From an uncultured Prevotella sp. (GTDB taxonomy: Bacteria > Bacteroidota > Bacteroidia > Bacteroidales > Bacteroidaceae), in the NCBI GenBank assembly GCA_944320285.1, contig CALUGX010000012.1, forward strand, positions 1 to 38,565: a DNA stretch of 38,565 nucleotides, read 5' to 3'. The position numbers and the translations under genes were made by a program. This document shows, one piece after another, positions 8,265 to 16,632 of this stretch. The notes beneath the pieces were generated by a model. The model was not told the origin of the DNA. It did not search any database and saw only the letters and a list, made by a program, of their open reading frames with translations. The stretch's first letter is position 1. Every line of letters starts with the position of its first letter.

Positions 8265-11200
8265 AATTTCTTGCCGTTAATTTTTATTATGTTGCCTATC
8301 CTGTCAACCTTTATAGGCAAACAGGTCTCCTTTATCATCTCACCGGTAAGGGCGCGTGCCATTTTATTCAATGGTGAAAATTCAAATTTGTCAACAATAG
8401 TCGAAGCCACATTATAAAGAATGAAAAAACATTCAGTTCCCGTGCAACTTACCATCTTATATATCCTGCTCTTATCCAGCGGCATACATATTGTTCCGCG
8501 CTCAAGATCTTCCTTTGTGGGGAGATACACGAGGTCGTTAGGTGAGAGCACGAAGGCTGGCTTGTTGCCGTCGGCGTCGTCCGGGGCTACGGACAGTCCG
8601 GCCTTTGCACGCCTCACGGCCTCATGCAGCGGGATGGTTGCGTATGAGCGTTTCTTTTTCATTTCGCCTGTTGTTTTATCCTTTTCTTCGGTTTCGTAAA
8701 CGGCAAAGAATAGGTTGGTACCCTTGGCTGCCTCGACAAACTTCGCCGCCTTGTTGCCGCGTTTGCCTACGGCGTACTTTTCGGCCTTCTCGTATATTCT
8801 TACCTTATATATGGGTTGATGACCTTTTCCGTTGTTAAGGCTTACGATGTTATGGTTCATTTCACTGATGCCTTCAGGCGAGAAGGCTTTTTCGGCGTCG
8901 CCTCCGCAAGCCTCAAGATGGCGCAGCAGGATCTTCCGTATGCCGGTGTCGGTAACTGACTCTTCTATGCGTTTGCGGTTAAAGCTCGTGTCAAGCGGCT
9001 TGCGCGTAGCGAAGTAGCGGTCCTTCACGTTGCCGTTTCTGTCAATGACGTCTTTTGAATAATAGTAAACCTTTATCTTCGAGGGGTTGAAGTCATGCCA
9101 TACTTCCTTGTTCGCCTCGAAGTATTGCTTGATCTTCTTATCGTCATATCCGAGAGTTAGCATTGCCATGATCTTGCGTTTCAGGTCTTTCTCGACTATT
9201 GCCTTAGGCTGTTTCAGCGCCTCCTTGAGCGACACCTCACGCACGAAGCGCAGGTTAACCTCACCGAACACGGTCTCCTTGTGCAGCGGTTTGCGCACGG
9301 CCCAGCTGTCGCCCTTCACCTGGTGCACAAGTTTCTTTTTGCCGTTCTCGAAGTGCTGATACTTGTTCGTGGTCTTGTTGATTACCCTGAGGTTTTGCTT
9401 GAAGCTCACTATTATGCCGCGCAGGGCTGCCTCCACGTCCGTGGTGAACGTCTGCCACGGCTTCAGGAACTCCTTGGCCACGGACAGGGTCTTGCGTTCG
9501 CCGTCCTTTGTCACTTCTACCTGTTCGTACCTTCTCAGCTTACGCGACAGTTGGTAGCGGTTGGCGTTGTTCTTTGACATTGCGGCCTCGTTGTTCAGCA
9601 GGTTGACGTGTTCCCTCGTCGTGCAGGCTATCACGATGGCGTCCATGGCATGATGGCGGTGGTCAATCCTTTTCTTGTTGAAGCCTTTTTGCAGTTCTAA
9701 CGGCATATCAGGTATCTCGTGCCCGTTAGTGCTTGTCGTGGTAAAACTGTCTGTGCCGGTAAGTTCGTTGAGTCGCCTGAAACGCGGCAGGGTAATGCGG
9801 TTCCATACGTCGTTCACGCCCCAGTCTTTCTTCAGCCTGTCGGTTATTGTCCCGTTGGTGGTTATCACGTTCTTTGATATGTCCTGGTCTTCGCCTTCCT
9901 CGCGCACGATGTTCGACATCAGCGTCTTTACCAGTTTGCTGATATACCGGCTGTCGTTAAGCTGTCGGGCGATGAAGCTGTCAGGGATGTCGTCCATCAG
10001 CAGCTTGCGCATTTTTGCCTGGTTGTTCTTGTAGTTTGAGGCTACGAGGCGCTCGTATTCGTCAACGCCGAGTATCGTTGCCTTGCCGCCGTTGCCGAGC
10101 TCGACTATTTGTCCGTGCCTTTCCTTGATGAACTCCATGCCGAGCATCCTGTCTTTCAGGGTGTTCACGGCTGACTCGCAGATTACTTTGTTAGAGAAAG
10201 AATCGTCGAAATAGCGTGACTGCGGGATGATGTGCTCTATCTGGTAATCGTGGGTAAACAGGCGCGCCAGAGGTATGAACCGGCCTGTGTATGGCGACTG
10301 GTACTTTTGGTCAAGCCACAGCTTGTAGCGCAGTATTTCCTGCCGCGTGGGGCGTTTCTTCGCGTCGGCCTCGCCCAGTTTCTTTATTATCTCGCTTATT
10401 TCGCCGTCTATTTCGCCGGCGTTGCCCAACACGCCGTCTTCGTAAATGCGCAGCAGTTCCTGCTGGTTAGGCGAGTAAGGGCGCACGCCTTCTATGCCGA
10501 ACTCCGGGTTCATGAACTCCGTCAGCAGCATCTTCACCCTCATGTTGGCATTCTCGTTTTCCGTGATTTTCTGCGTAGCCCGCCTGCGTTGCTCGGCCGT
10601 CTGTTTCATGTCGCGGCCCATCTCGATGTGTATCTCGTCTATCTTGCCATGCTTGCGCCAGACGTCGCGCACGGTGCGGAGCGTCTCTGTCACCACTTGT
10701 TCCACTATCGGGTTGCGCAGCGAGTGCTGCTTGAAGTGCCTTAGGTAAAGGTCGATGTCGTCGGGCGACGTCCACCGCGTCACGTCGCGCGCTTCGGAGT
10801 GGCGGCCGTAGACTACGTAGCAGGCCAGCCACAGGGGTAGCCCGCTGAAGTGGGCCACGTCGGTAAGGTTGATGGTTTTCTCCCTTACGCGGTCTTTTAT
10901 CGTCTCGTCATACTCCCCGTCGATGATTTTCCCGATGCGCAAGCGGGTGTCCCCGTCGATGGCCGCCTCGTTCCAATGGCTGCCTGTACGCATGAGCGGC
11001 AGCAGCTTCTTTATAGCCTTTTCCGAATAAGAGCCGTATTCTTTCTTGAATGGAGGAAATTTTGAGAACACCTCGGCAAACTTTCCGTCAAGGCCGTGCC
11101 TGCGGGCGAACGTCCCAAGGGCTTTCGCCAGTTCCTGCTTGTCTTCTACCGAATAAAGGATATGCCACAAGGCGCGCTCCCTTTCCACAGTCAGGAAGCC

Positions 11201-12841
11201 GGCCGCGACGCCGGCTTTGCCGAGGAGTTCAAGCATCTTGCCGCGCGTTTCGTTGCACGGATAGGCCTTTTCCTCCACGTAGTTCCAGCGGCACGGGTAA
11301 ACGCCGTCCTTGCCCTTCGGCTTCTTCATGTTGAAGAATTTGCCGAGCAGCGTGTCTTGGTCTATGCTTTTACGGTCGTTAAGCCACTCGAACAGCCTCA
11401 CGCGGTCGTCGGCCGAAGGCAACAGCCCGTCAGTCACGTCAACGTCGATGCGCAGCAGGCCGTCTACAGTCTTTTGCCTCTGGTATATCTTCAGGTTCTG
11501 CACGAACTGCCATAGGCGGAACTCCTGGTAAGCGGGGTTCGACTTGGCTATGCACTTCACCGATGCCGTCTTGCGTTCGCCCGTGTCCTTGTCTATGAAC
11601 GTGCGTTGCTCATACGGGCAGTCGTCGATGAGCGATTTCTTGCTCTTGAGCGGACGCTGGTAAAAGATTATGTTGTCGATGAACAGGTAAGTGAACCCGC
11701 GGCCTTCGATGGAGTGGCGGTAGGCGTCGTTCGTGCCGTAAAGCTCATTTATGCAGGCTTCATAAAGGGCTTTGTCGGTAAGCTCCGGGATGAACGCCTT
11801 TTGCGCCTCAAGTATCCTCCTGAGCTCTTCTTTGTAGAATTTGCGCTCCACGGTTCTCACCAGTTTTCCCCTTATTTTTTGCTTTGGGTTAGCCAGCAAG
11901 GTGTCGTAGATGTATTCGCCTACGGTCTTTCCCGACCGTTCGATGTCAGCCTCGGTTCTTTTCTTTATCAAAGTCCAGTCGTCCTCTTTCGGCATTCGGA
12001 ATGAGCGTTTCACGCTGCCGTCCTTGTCAAGTTTCGGTTTGCCGTCTTTGTCGAGCTGTGTGGTGACGATAAATTCTTTCACCGTGCCCGTCCAGTCGGG
12101 TGCCGAGGGTGCCGGGCGGTGGTAGACCATGCCGTTCTCCAGCACTACGTCATACCACGTGTCCTTGCCCTTGTGTTCGCCGGTGTCGATAACGTCGATA
12201 ACCTTCAGCGCGTAAAATTCCTCCTGCTTGGTCTTGTCGTCGGCCTCGTCCTCCCCGCGCAGCTGGTAATAGCCGCGCTTCTGGTTGAAGTTGAGCAGCA
12301 GCCACGCCAGTTCCTGCCGCGTTATGGCCTGTGTGAGGGCCTTTTTCCTCAGGTAGTATATCGTCCAGTCGTAAGGCACGAGCCCGCCGCCGTCGAACCA
12401 TTCAGGCTGATAACGGCGGAAGTCGGCAAGCATCTCGCCGAAAGAGTCTTTGAAGACAAACTCGTACCGTCCGCCGTCTCCCTTGCGCCAAGCCAGCTTG
12501 CAGCCGTCGGCGTCCTTGAATTTGCCGTAGCGCGTGAGGGCTTCGGCGTAATGTCCAGGCAGGAAGCCCACCACGTCAAGCACCCTGTTGAGCCTTTCGC
12601 GCCTTAGCAAGCTGCGTTCCCTGAGCCGCCTTATGCCGCGGTATCCCGTGCGCTCTGCCGTCTGCGACACGGAGTTGCCCTTCTCAAAGTCGCCCTGTAT
12701 GGCGGCGTCCATAGGGATGATGCGGCTACCGCAGGCCTCTATGCGTCCGCCGGTTCCGCCGTTTTCAGCATTGCCGTCTTTCACTGCCATTGCCCAACCT
12801 ATGCTGTTCGGGCCAAGATCAAGTCCTAATATATTTTCCAT
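8261..12841 (-). CDS. cas9: Large type II-C Cas9 nuclease
   Basis: RNA-guided DNA endonuclease of 1526 aa, at the large end for Cas9 and well above the ~1000-1100 aa of many type II-C proteins. The start is the ATG at 12841 (MENILGLDLG). A TTG 39 bp upstream is also in frame but would add an unconserved tail. RuvC-I carries Asp8. The arginine-rich bridge helix is at about 64-86. RuvC-II carries Glu740 in HIEMGRDM. The HNH domain has His870 in YQIEHIIPQS, followed by SFSNKV. RuvC-III carries HHAMDA at 1063-1068, with Asp1067. All key residues are present, so both nickase sites should be active. The region after RuvC-III is long (about 460 aa) and holds the PAM-recognising part; the PAM cannot be read from sequence. 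First gene of the cas9-cas1-cas2 operon, divergent from the tracrRNA. Confidence 0.97.
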   Translation of the reverse strand: MENILGLDLGPNSIGWAMAVKDGNAENGGTGGRIEACGSRIIPMDAAIQGDFEKGNSVSQTAERTGYRGIRRLRERSLLRRERLNRVLDVVGFLPGHYAEALTRYGKFKDADGCKLAWRKGDGGRYEFVFKDSFGEMLADFRRYQPEWFDGGGLVPYDWTIYYLRKKALTQAITRQELAWLLLNFNQKRGYYQLRGEDEADDKTKQEEFYALKVIDVIDTGEHKGKDTWYDVVLENGMVYHRPAPSAPDWTGTVKEFIVTTQLDKDGKPKLDKDGSVKRSFRMPKEDDWTLIKKRTEADIERSGKTVGEYIYDTLLANPKQKIRGKLVRTVERKFYKEELRRILEAQKAFIPELTDKALYEACINELYGTNDAYRHSIEGRGFTYLFIDNIIFYQRPLKSKKSLIDDCPYEQRTFIDKDTGERKTASVKCIAKSNPAYQEFRLWQFVQNLKIYQRQKTVDGLLRIDVDVTDGLLPSADDRVRLFEWLNDRKSIDQDTLLGKFFNMKKPKGKDGVYPCRWNYVEEKAYPCNETRGKMLELLGKAGVAAGFLTVERERALWHILYSVEDKQELAKALGTFARRHGLDGKFAEVFSKFPPFKKEYGSYSEKAIKKLLPLMRTGSHWNEAAIDGDTRLRIGKIIDGEYDETIKDRVREKTINLTDVAHFSGLPLWLACYVVYGRHSEARDVTRWTSPDDIDLYLRHFKQHSLRNPIVEQVVTETLRTVRDVWRKHGKIDEIHIEMGRDMKQTAEQRRRATQKITENENANMRVKMLLTEFMNPEFGIEGVRPYSPNQQELLRIYEDGVLGNAGEIDGEISEIIKKLGEADAKKRPTRQEILRYKLWLDQKYQSPYTGRFIPLARLFTHDYQIEHIIPQSRYFDDSFSNKVICESAVNTLKDRMLGMEFIKERHGQIVELGNGGKATILGVDEYERLVASNYKNNQAKMRKLLMDDIPDSFIARQLNDSRYISKLVKTLMSNIVREEGEDQDISKNVITTNGTITDRLKKDWGVNDVWNRITLPRFRRLNELTGTDSFTTTSTNGHEIPDMPLELQKGFNKKRIDHRHHAMDAIVIACTTREHVNLLNNEAAMSKNNANRYQLSRKLRRYEQVEVTKDGERKTLSVAKEFLKPWQTFTTDVEAALRGIIVSFKQNLRVINKTTNKYQHFENGKKKLVHQVKGDSWAVRKPLHKETVFGEVNLRFVREVSLKEALKQPKAIVEKDLKRKIMAMLTLGYDDKKIKQYFEANKEVWHDFNPSKIKVYYYSKDVIDRNGNVKDRYFATRKPLDTSFNRKRIEESVTDTGIRKILLRHLEACGGDAEKAFSPEGISEMNHNIVSLNNGKGHQPIYKVRIYEKAEKYAVGKRGNKAAKFVEAAKGTNLFFAVYETEEKDKTTGEMKKKRSYATIPLHEAVRRAKAGLSVAPDDADGNKPAFVLSPNDLVYLPTKEDLERGTICMPLDKSRIYKMVSCTGTECFFILYNVASTIVDKFEFSPLNKMARALTGEMIKETCLPIKVDRIGNIIKINGKKL

Positions 12842-12977
12842 AGTATGATTTTTTTGATTGTTTTTTATTAATGTCCGCAATCATCCTATCATGCCGGATG
12901 TGATAAAACCCATGAAGCATCTGTCTTTCACTCCACAAAACTACCAATGAAAGGGGCTTTGCGGACATCCGTTTTTG

Positions 12978-12985
12978 CAAATATA
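12978..12985 (-). promoter_or_regulatory. Likely -7 element of the cas operon promoter
   Basis: On the minus strand TATATTTG matches TAnnTTTG about 140 nt upstream of the cas9 ATG. No convincing -33 TTG lies at the usual distance. It sits back to back with the tracrRNA promoter. Confidence 0.45.
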
Positions 12986-13004
12986 CGAAAATTATTAAGA
13001 CTTT

Positions 13005-13036
13005 TTTGTCGGATTACAAAAAAATCACTATCTTTG
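13005..13036 (+). promoter_or_regulatory. tracrRNA promoter
   Basis: TTTG at 13005-13008 and TATCTTTG at 13029-13036 are 20 bp apart, a full Bacteroidetes promoter. The expected start (about 13040-13042) places the anti-repeat at the very 5' end of the RNA. Confidence 0.75.
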
Positions 13037-13041
13037 CCTAT

Positions 13042-13134
13042 AGAATTTTAAGCAAATCACAATAAGGATTATTCCGTTGTGAAAACATTTAAGCCGGCCC
13101 GCTGACAGTAATGTCGAGCGGGTCCGCTTTTTTA
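13042..13134 (+). ncRNA. tracrRNA
   Basis: The first 21 nt (13042-13062) are complementary to repeat positions 2-23 apart from a single bulged base, so this is the anti-repeat that pairs with each crRNA. Next comes AAGGATTATTCC, which can form the short nexus-like stem seen after the anti-repeat in other type II-C tracrRNAs. The 3' end is a strong terminator hairpin: CCCGCTGACA pairs with TGTC-G-AGCGGG around a GTAA loop (13098-13122). A T-rich tract follows from 13128. The RNA is about 93 nt and lies divergent from cas9. Strand, start and end follow from promoter, complementarity and terminator; expression was not tested. Confidence 0.9.
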
Positions 13135-13185
13135 TTGGCATACCGCCATGTGTGGACGGTGGTAAATTAACCAATGTGCCTGTAT

Positions 13186-13242
13186 GGAGTTAACGGACAA
13201 CAGTCTTGCTTTATGCTACAAAAACACTTGTCCGTTAACTCC
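13186..13242. repeat. 15-bp inverted repeat downstream of tracrRNA
   Basis: GGAGTTAACGGACAA (13186-13200) is the exact reverse complement of 13228-13242, with a 27-nt loop. It lies in the 250-bp gap after the tracrRNA that otherwise holds no gene. The arms contain the GGAGTTAA motif that recurs in other gaps here. Confidence 0.75.
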
Positions 13243-13328
13243 CGATAACTTCGGCGCTAAGCGTAAAACTCCTGCTAACTCCTTCTTTTTGATACCCTTA
13301 TCATTAAAATAATACCCTCTGACGGTAA

Positions 13329-13367
13329 TCAAGCTCCCTCCCTTCGGGAGGGCTGGGGTGGGTGTTA
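13329..13367. repeat. REP-like GC hairpin (single copy)
   Basis: CTCCCTCCCTTCGGGAGGG forms a tight hairpin and is followed by a GGGGTGGGTGTTA tail. The same unit, including the tail, occurs at 27517-27552. It lies just past the 3' end of the minus-strand gene at 13385 and may act as its terminator. Confidence 0.7.
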
Positions 13368-13384
13368 GGGCTTAGGTGTTTGTA

Positions 13385-14494
13385 TTACAGCCTATTATAC
13401 TCTTCATCCGTGACGGGTTCGAGCCATTCGTTCGAGGCGCCCTCTTCGGCCACGGTGAACGTCACGTGCTGGAACCAGCTGTCGCGTGTTGCGCCGTGCC
13501 AGTGTTTCACGCCTTCGGGAATCTCAACCACGTCGCCCGGCTTCAACAGGCGCGCCGTCTTTCCCCACTCTTGGTACCAGCCCGTGCCGCCGACGCAGAT
13601 GAGCACCTGGATGCCTTTGTGGTGGATGTGCCAGTTGTTGCGGCAGCCCGGCTCGAACGTCACGTTGCTTACGGGCACCTTGCCCGTGCTCAGCGGTGCG
13701 AGGAAGCTCTCGCCGATGAAATATTTGGCGTAGGCCGTGTTCGGCCGGCCTTTCGGGAACATCGGGTCTTTCACCGGCTCGCCCTCGTTGTACTCCTCAC
13801 CGTACACCTCGGCTATGGCCTTGGCCGCACGCCAGGCCTCGCGCTCGCCCACCTTGGCGGCCAGCACTGCGGGGATGGAGTGTATTTCGGCGTCGGTGAG
13901 GCCCATGTTGCGCGCCCCGTTGACGTGCGACTTCAGCTGTGACTCGCATCCCTCAAGTCCTGAGAGTGCGCTCACGGTGACAAGCTCGCGCTGAGAGTGG
14001 GTGAGGTTGTCGCGGGCGAAGATGTCGCCGAACAAGTGCGCCTTCAGGTAATAGTCTGTTGCCGGGGCGAACGTATAGTTGAACGCGCGTCCGGACAGCT
14101 TAGTCTGCACCTCCGTGCCCTGCTTAAGTGCGTCGTAGCCTTCCTTCATCGGACCGGCGTCGCGGCCCTCGGCGTCATTGATGCCCTTGGCCTTGCGCTC
14201 CTCCACGACCCCTTGCAGCGCGCCCAAGGCGTTGAGGCTGCGCGGGAAGCCCGTGTAGGCATATAGTTGAGACAGCGCCTCTTTCACCTCGTTTACGGTA
14301 AGTCCGGCGTCGAGGCCATCGCCGATGGCGGACTTCAGTCTCTCGATGTCGCCCTTGGCTTCAAGGCACGAGATGGCCACGACTGCCTGCTGTTTTTCGT
14401 TAAGTACGTTTTCCATATTCTTTTGAGCTTTAATCGGGTTGCACGCGGCGGCGGCCACCGCCACGGCAACCAATGTTTTACATATAGTCTTCAT
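13385..14494 (-). CDS. Carboxymuconolactone decarboxylase-cupin fusion protein
   Basis: A 369-aa exported protein. The N-terminus is a signal sequence; AAAC at about residue 18 could be a weak lipobox. Two carboxymuconolactone decarboxylase (CMD/AhpD-like) units follow (about 30-115 and 140-235), the second with FARDNLTHSQRELVTVSALS. A C-terminal cupin barrel (about 265-350) has the metal-binding pattern WHIHHKGIQVLICVGG and a later KHWHGA. Such fusions occur in Bacteroidetes and are often found near aldo/keto reductases and AraC regulators, as here about 8 kb away. The substrate is unknown; a redox or small-molecule detoxification role is likely but unproven. The ATG at 14494 is preceded on the minus strand by TAATTTTG at 14527-14520. 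Confidence 0.88.
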   Translation of the reverse strand: MKTICKTLVAVAVAAAACNPIKAQKNMENVLNEKQQAVVAISCLEAKGDIERLKSAIGDGLDAGLTVNEVKEALSQLYAYTGFPRSLNALGALQGVVEERKAKGINDAEGRDAGPMKEGYDALKQGTEVQTKLSGRAFNYTFAPATDYYLKAHLFGDIFARDNLTHSQRELVTVSALSGLEGCESQLKSHVNGARNMGLTDAEIHSIPAVLAAKVGEREAWRAAKAIAEVYGEEYNEGEPVKDPMFPKGRPNTAYAKYFIGESFLAPLSTGKVPVSNVTFEPGCRNNWHIHHKGIQVLICVGGTGWYQEWGKTARLLKPGDVVEIPEGVKHWHGATRDSWFQHVTFTVAEEGASNEWLEPVTDEEYNRL

Positions 14495-14519
14495 GAATGA
14501 AAGTTTTGGTTTACTGTTG

Positions 14520-14527
14520 CAAAATTA
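14520..14527 (-). promoter_or_regulatory. -7 element before the CMD-cupin gene
   Basis: Minus-strand TAATTTTG fits TAnnTTTG and lies 25 nt upstream of the start codon. No clear -33 element is seen. Confidence 0.45.
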
Positions 14528-14634
14528 GCCATAAACTCCCGTTCCCGCACTACCAGTTTTACTGATATGTGTATCAAAATTACGTCTTGTGGTCCGGGTC
14601 TGTGACGCCAATGCAATAACCTGTGCCACAGAGT

Positions 14635-14722
14635 GTTGCGTTAGGCCTCCTTTTGCCCCGCGTTTCGTGCCCTTTCGCATGGCAATCTGTGCCCTTTTAC
14701 CCTGCGTTTTGTGGCCTTTTGG
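14635..14722 (-). repeat. 22-bp-period repeat array upstream of proC (4 units)
   Basis: Read on the minus strand, four consecutive 22-bp units (14722-14701, 14700-14679, 14678-14657, 14656-14635) begin CCAAAAGGCCAC, GTAAAAGGGCAC, GCGAAAGGGCAC and GCAAAAGGAGGC, each followed by ten variable bases. The array fills much of the 304-bp gap between the divergent CMD-cupin and proC genes and ends 20 bp before the proC promoter. Confidence 0.8.
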
Positions 14723-14741
14723 CTTTATTCTGTTATTTATA

Positions 14742-14773
14742 TTGCTGTTTCCGTTAGGATTTTTGTATTTTTG
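14742..14773 (+). promoter_or_regulatory. proC promoter
   Basis: TTG at 14742-14744 and TATTTTTG at 14766-14773 are 21 bp apart and lie 25 nt before the proC ATG. Confidence 0.65.
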
Positions 14774-14798
14774 CAGGAGTTTAACGATAAGTGATTAT

Positions 14799-15587
14799 AT
14801 GAAGATATGTGTTATAGGCGCCGGCGCGATGGGCGGCGCGATGGTTGAGGGGTTCGTAAGGTGCGGTGCGTTCAGTGCTGCCGATGTAACGGTTTCGGCA
14901 CCCCACAGGGTTACGGTTGAGCGGTTTGTGCCGCTTGGTGTCAACGTGTCTACCGACAATGTTGAGGCTGCCCGGAATGCCGACATCGTAGTGCTGGCGG
15001 TGAAGCCGTGGGTGGTTGAGGACGTGCTGGCGGAGCTGAAGTCCGTGCTTGACTATGGGCGGCAGACATTGGTGTCGGTGGCTGCCGGCATTGGCGGCGA
15101 CAGGCTCAAGGCCATGCTCGGCCGTGCAGACGGCGATTTGCCGCAGATACTCATCGCCATGCCCAACATCGCCGCTGCCGTGGGCTGCTCGATGACGTTC
15201 GTCGTGCCGGTGAACGCCGACGACGGAACCGTGCGGACGGTTGAGACCATGTTCGGCAAGGTTGGCTCCGTGCTCGTCACCGAGGAGCGGCTGCTCCCGG
15301 CCGGCACGGCCCTGGCATCTTGCGGCATAGCTTACGCCATGCGTTACGTCAGGGCGTCGACGGAGGGCGGCGTGGAGCTGGGCTTCAAGGCATCCGCCGC
15401 GCGTGACATCGTGTTGCAGACGGTGAAAGGGGCCGTGGCCTTGCTGCAAGAGAGCGGCGGCCACCCGGAGGCCGAGATTGACAAGGTGACGACGCCGGGC
15501 GGGCTGACCATCCGCGGACTGAACGCTATGGAGCGCGCCGGGTTTACCAATGCCGTGATAGAGGGGCTTTTAGGAGGAAGGAGTTAA
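14799..15587 (+). CDS. proC: Pyrroline-5-carboxylate reductase
   Basis: Last step of proline synthesis: NAD(P)H reduction of pyrroline-5-carboxylate in the cytosol. The chosen ATG at 14799 begins MKICVIGAGAMGGAMVEGF, which holds the Rossmann GxGxxG motif at the very N-terminus as in known ProC; the longer open frame upstream is noise. Length 262 aa, close to the family's ~270. The C-terminal dimerisation part contains the family signature (VTTPGGLTIRGLNAMERAGF). proB and proA lie 3 kb downstream, separated by a regulator and an acyl-CoA synthetase, so the proline genes are near each other but not in one operon. Confidence 0.95.
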   Translation: MKICVIGAGAMGGAMVEGFVRCGAFSAADVTVSAPHRVTVERFVPLGVNVSTDNVEAARNADIVVLAVKPWVVEDVLAELKSVLDYGRQTLVSVAAGIGGDRLKAMLGRADGDLPQILIAMPNIAAAVGCSMTFVVPVNADDGTVRTVETMFGKVGSVLVTEERLLPAGTALASCGIAYAMRYVRASTEGGVELGFKASAARDIVLQTVKGAVALLQESGGHPEAEIDKVTTPGGLTIRGLNAMERAGFTNAVIEGLLGGRS

Positions 15588-15649
15588 TTTTTAGTAGTTA
15601 AAAGTAGTTTTTCGCTATGCTCAAGGAAACTTCGCTCCCTGCGGTCGCT

Positions 15650-15774
15650 AAGGAGTTAAAGACAAATGCTTTGTCAAGTGAATGATTAATGATGAGAAAT
15701 GAACAGTCAGGTTTTCTCATTAAAGTAATGAATTTATCTCTCTTCACCCACCAAGACATTTGTCTTAACTCCTT
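15650..15774. repeat. Inverted pair of the GGAGTTAA/GACAAATG repeat
   Basis: The left arm (15650-15668, AAGGAGTTAAAGACAAATG) and the right arm (15757-15774) are reverse complements with one extra A. They enclose about 88 nt in the 312-bp gap after proC. The same motif recurs near 18500, 24420, 24964, 25220, 26364 and 27425. No gene is seen in this gap. Confidence 0.7.
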
Positions 15775-15862
15775 AACTCCTTGACTCCCGTGAAATATCT
15801 CCTTTAACTCCTAAAAAACAATTTTTCCTCGCAAAAAGTTTCGTTTTATAAGATATTATTAC

Positions 15863-15870
15863 TACTTTTG
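15863..15870 (+). promoter_or_regulatory. -7 element before the XRE-cupin gene
   Basis: TACTTTTG fits TAnnTTTG and lies 29 nt upstream of the ATG at 15900. The -33 element is weak. Confidence 0.5.
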
Positions 15871-15899
15871 TCGAAGAATATAACTAAAACAGTCAATAA

Positions 15900-16454
15900 A
15901 TGGAAGATGCGATAAAGCAGATAGGCGAACGGCTGAAGGGTCTGCGCGAGGTGTTGGACATACCGGCGCAGGAGGTGGCCGACCTTTGCGGGATGCCCCT
16001 TGAGGCCTACACCGCCGCCGAAGACGGCGACGGGGAGCTGTCGATAAGCAGTTTGCAGAAAATATCGAAGAAGTATGGCATAGCTTTCGACGTGCTGATG
16101 TTCGGCGAAGAGCCGCATATGAGTTCTTATTTCCTCACACGCAAGGGGCAGGGACTCAGCGTGGAGCGGCGCAAGGCGTACAAGTACCAGAGCCTGGCCA
16201 GCGGCTTCCGCGGGCGCACGGCCGACCCGTTCGTGGTCGTTGTGGAGCCGAAGCCCGAAGGTGCGCCCTTGGATAAGAACTCGCACCAGGGTCAGGAGTT
16301 CCACGTCGTGATGGAGGGATGTCTTGAAGAGACCATAGGTCACAAGGTGCTTGTGCTCAATCCGGGCGACAGCATCTACTTCAACGCCTCGCTGCCACAC
16401 TGTATGCGTGCCCTTGGCGGCAAGCCGGCAAAATTCATCGCGGTGATAGTTTAA
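15900..16454 (+). CDS. XRE-family regulator with C-terminal cupin domain
   Basis: A 184-aa protein: an XRE-type helix-turn-helix (about residues 8-62, with IGERLKGLREVLDIPAQEVA) joined to a small-molecule-binding cupin (about 110-182, with EFHVVMEGCLEETIGHKVLV and a GDSIYFNASLPH motif). HTH-cupin proteins usually regulate a neighbouring metabolic gene. Here the next gene on the same strand, 178 bp away, is an AMP-forming acyl-CoA synthetase, so control of that gene is the natural guess. The ligand is unknown. Confidence 0.88.
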   Translation: MEDAIKQIGERLKGLREVLDIPAQEVADLCGMPLEAYTAAEDGDGELSISSLQKISKKYGIAFDVLMFGEEPHMSSYFLTRKGQGLSVERRKAYKYQSLASGFRGRTADPFVVVVEPKPEGAPLDKNSHQGQEFHVVMEGCLEETIGHKVLVLNPGDSIYFNASLPHCMRALGGKPAKFIAVIV

Positions 16455-16468
16455 CGCAAGGGCGATAA

Positions 16469-16606
16469 GGGAAGGAGCAAGGAGTTAAGTAATAAAGTTG
16501 TAAGTAGTAACGGAGTAAGGAGTAAAATAACAATAAATAAGGTGATAAAAAGCAGCAAGGAGCTACAGGAGGCATGGCATATCTGCTTCTCTCCTTGCTC
16601 CTTCCC
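16469..16606. repeat. 16-bp inverted repeat between regulator and acyl-CoA synthetase
   Basis: GGGAAGGAGCAAGGAG (16469-16484) is the exact reverse complement of 16591-16606, with a 106-nt loop. The arms lie in the leader of the synthetase gene or end the regulator transcript. The right arm finishes 26 nt before the start codon. Confidence 0.75.
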
Positions 16607-16632
16607 TCCTTACTCTCCAAAATGAAAAGACA

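Noticed and set aside
8421..12848. Many plus-strand frames of 60-170 codons opposite cas9
   Set aside because: They are shadows of the GC-rich cas9 coding strand with no motifs or promoters of their own.
12841..12880. In-frame TTG start for cas9 at 12880
   Set aside because: The extra 13 residues are unlike Cas9, while ATG at 12841 gives the standard start right before the RuvC-I strand.
13014..13045. tracrRNA promoter as a remnant of a CRISPR repeat
   Set aside because: The shared TATCTTTGC is the general Bacteroidetes promoter core and occurs before unrelated genes here, so common descent is not shown.
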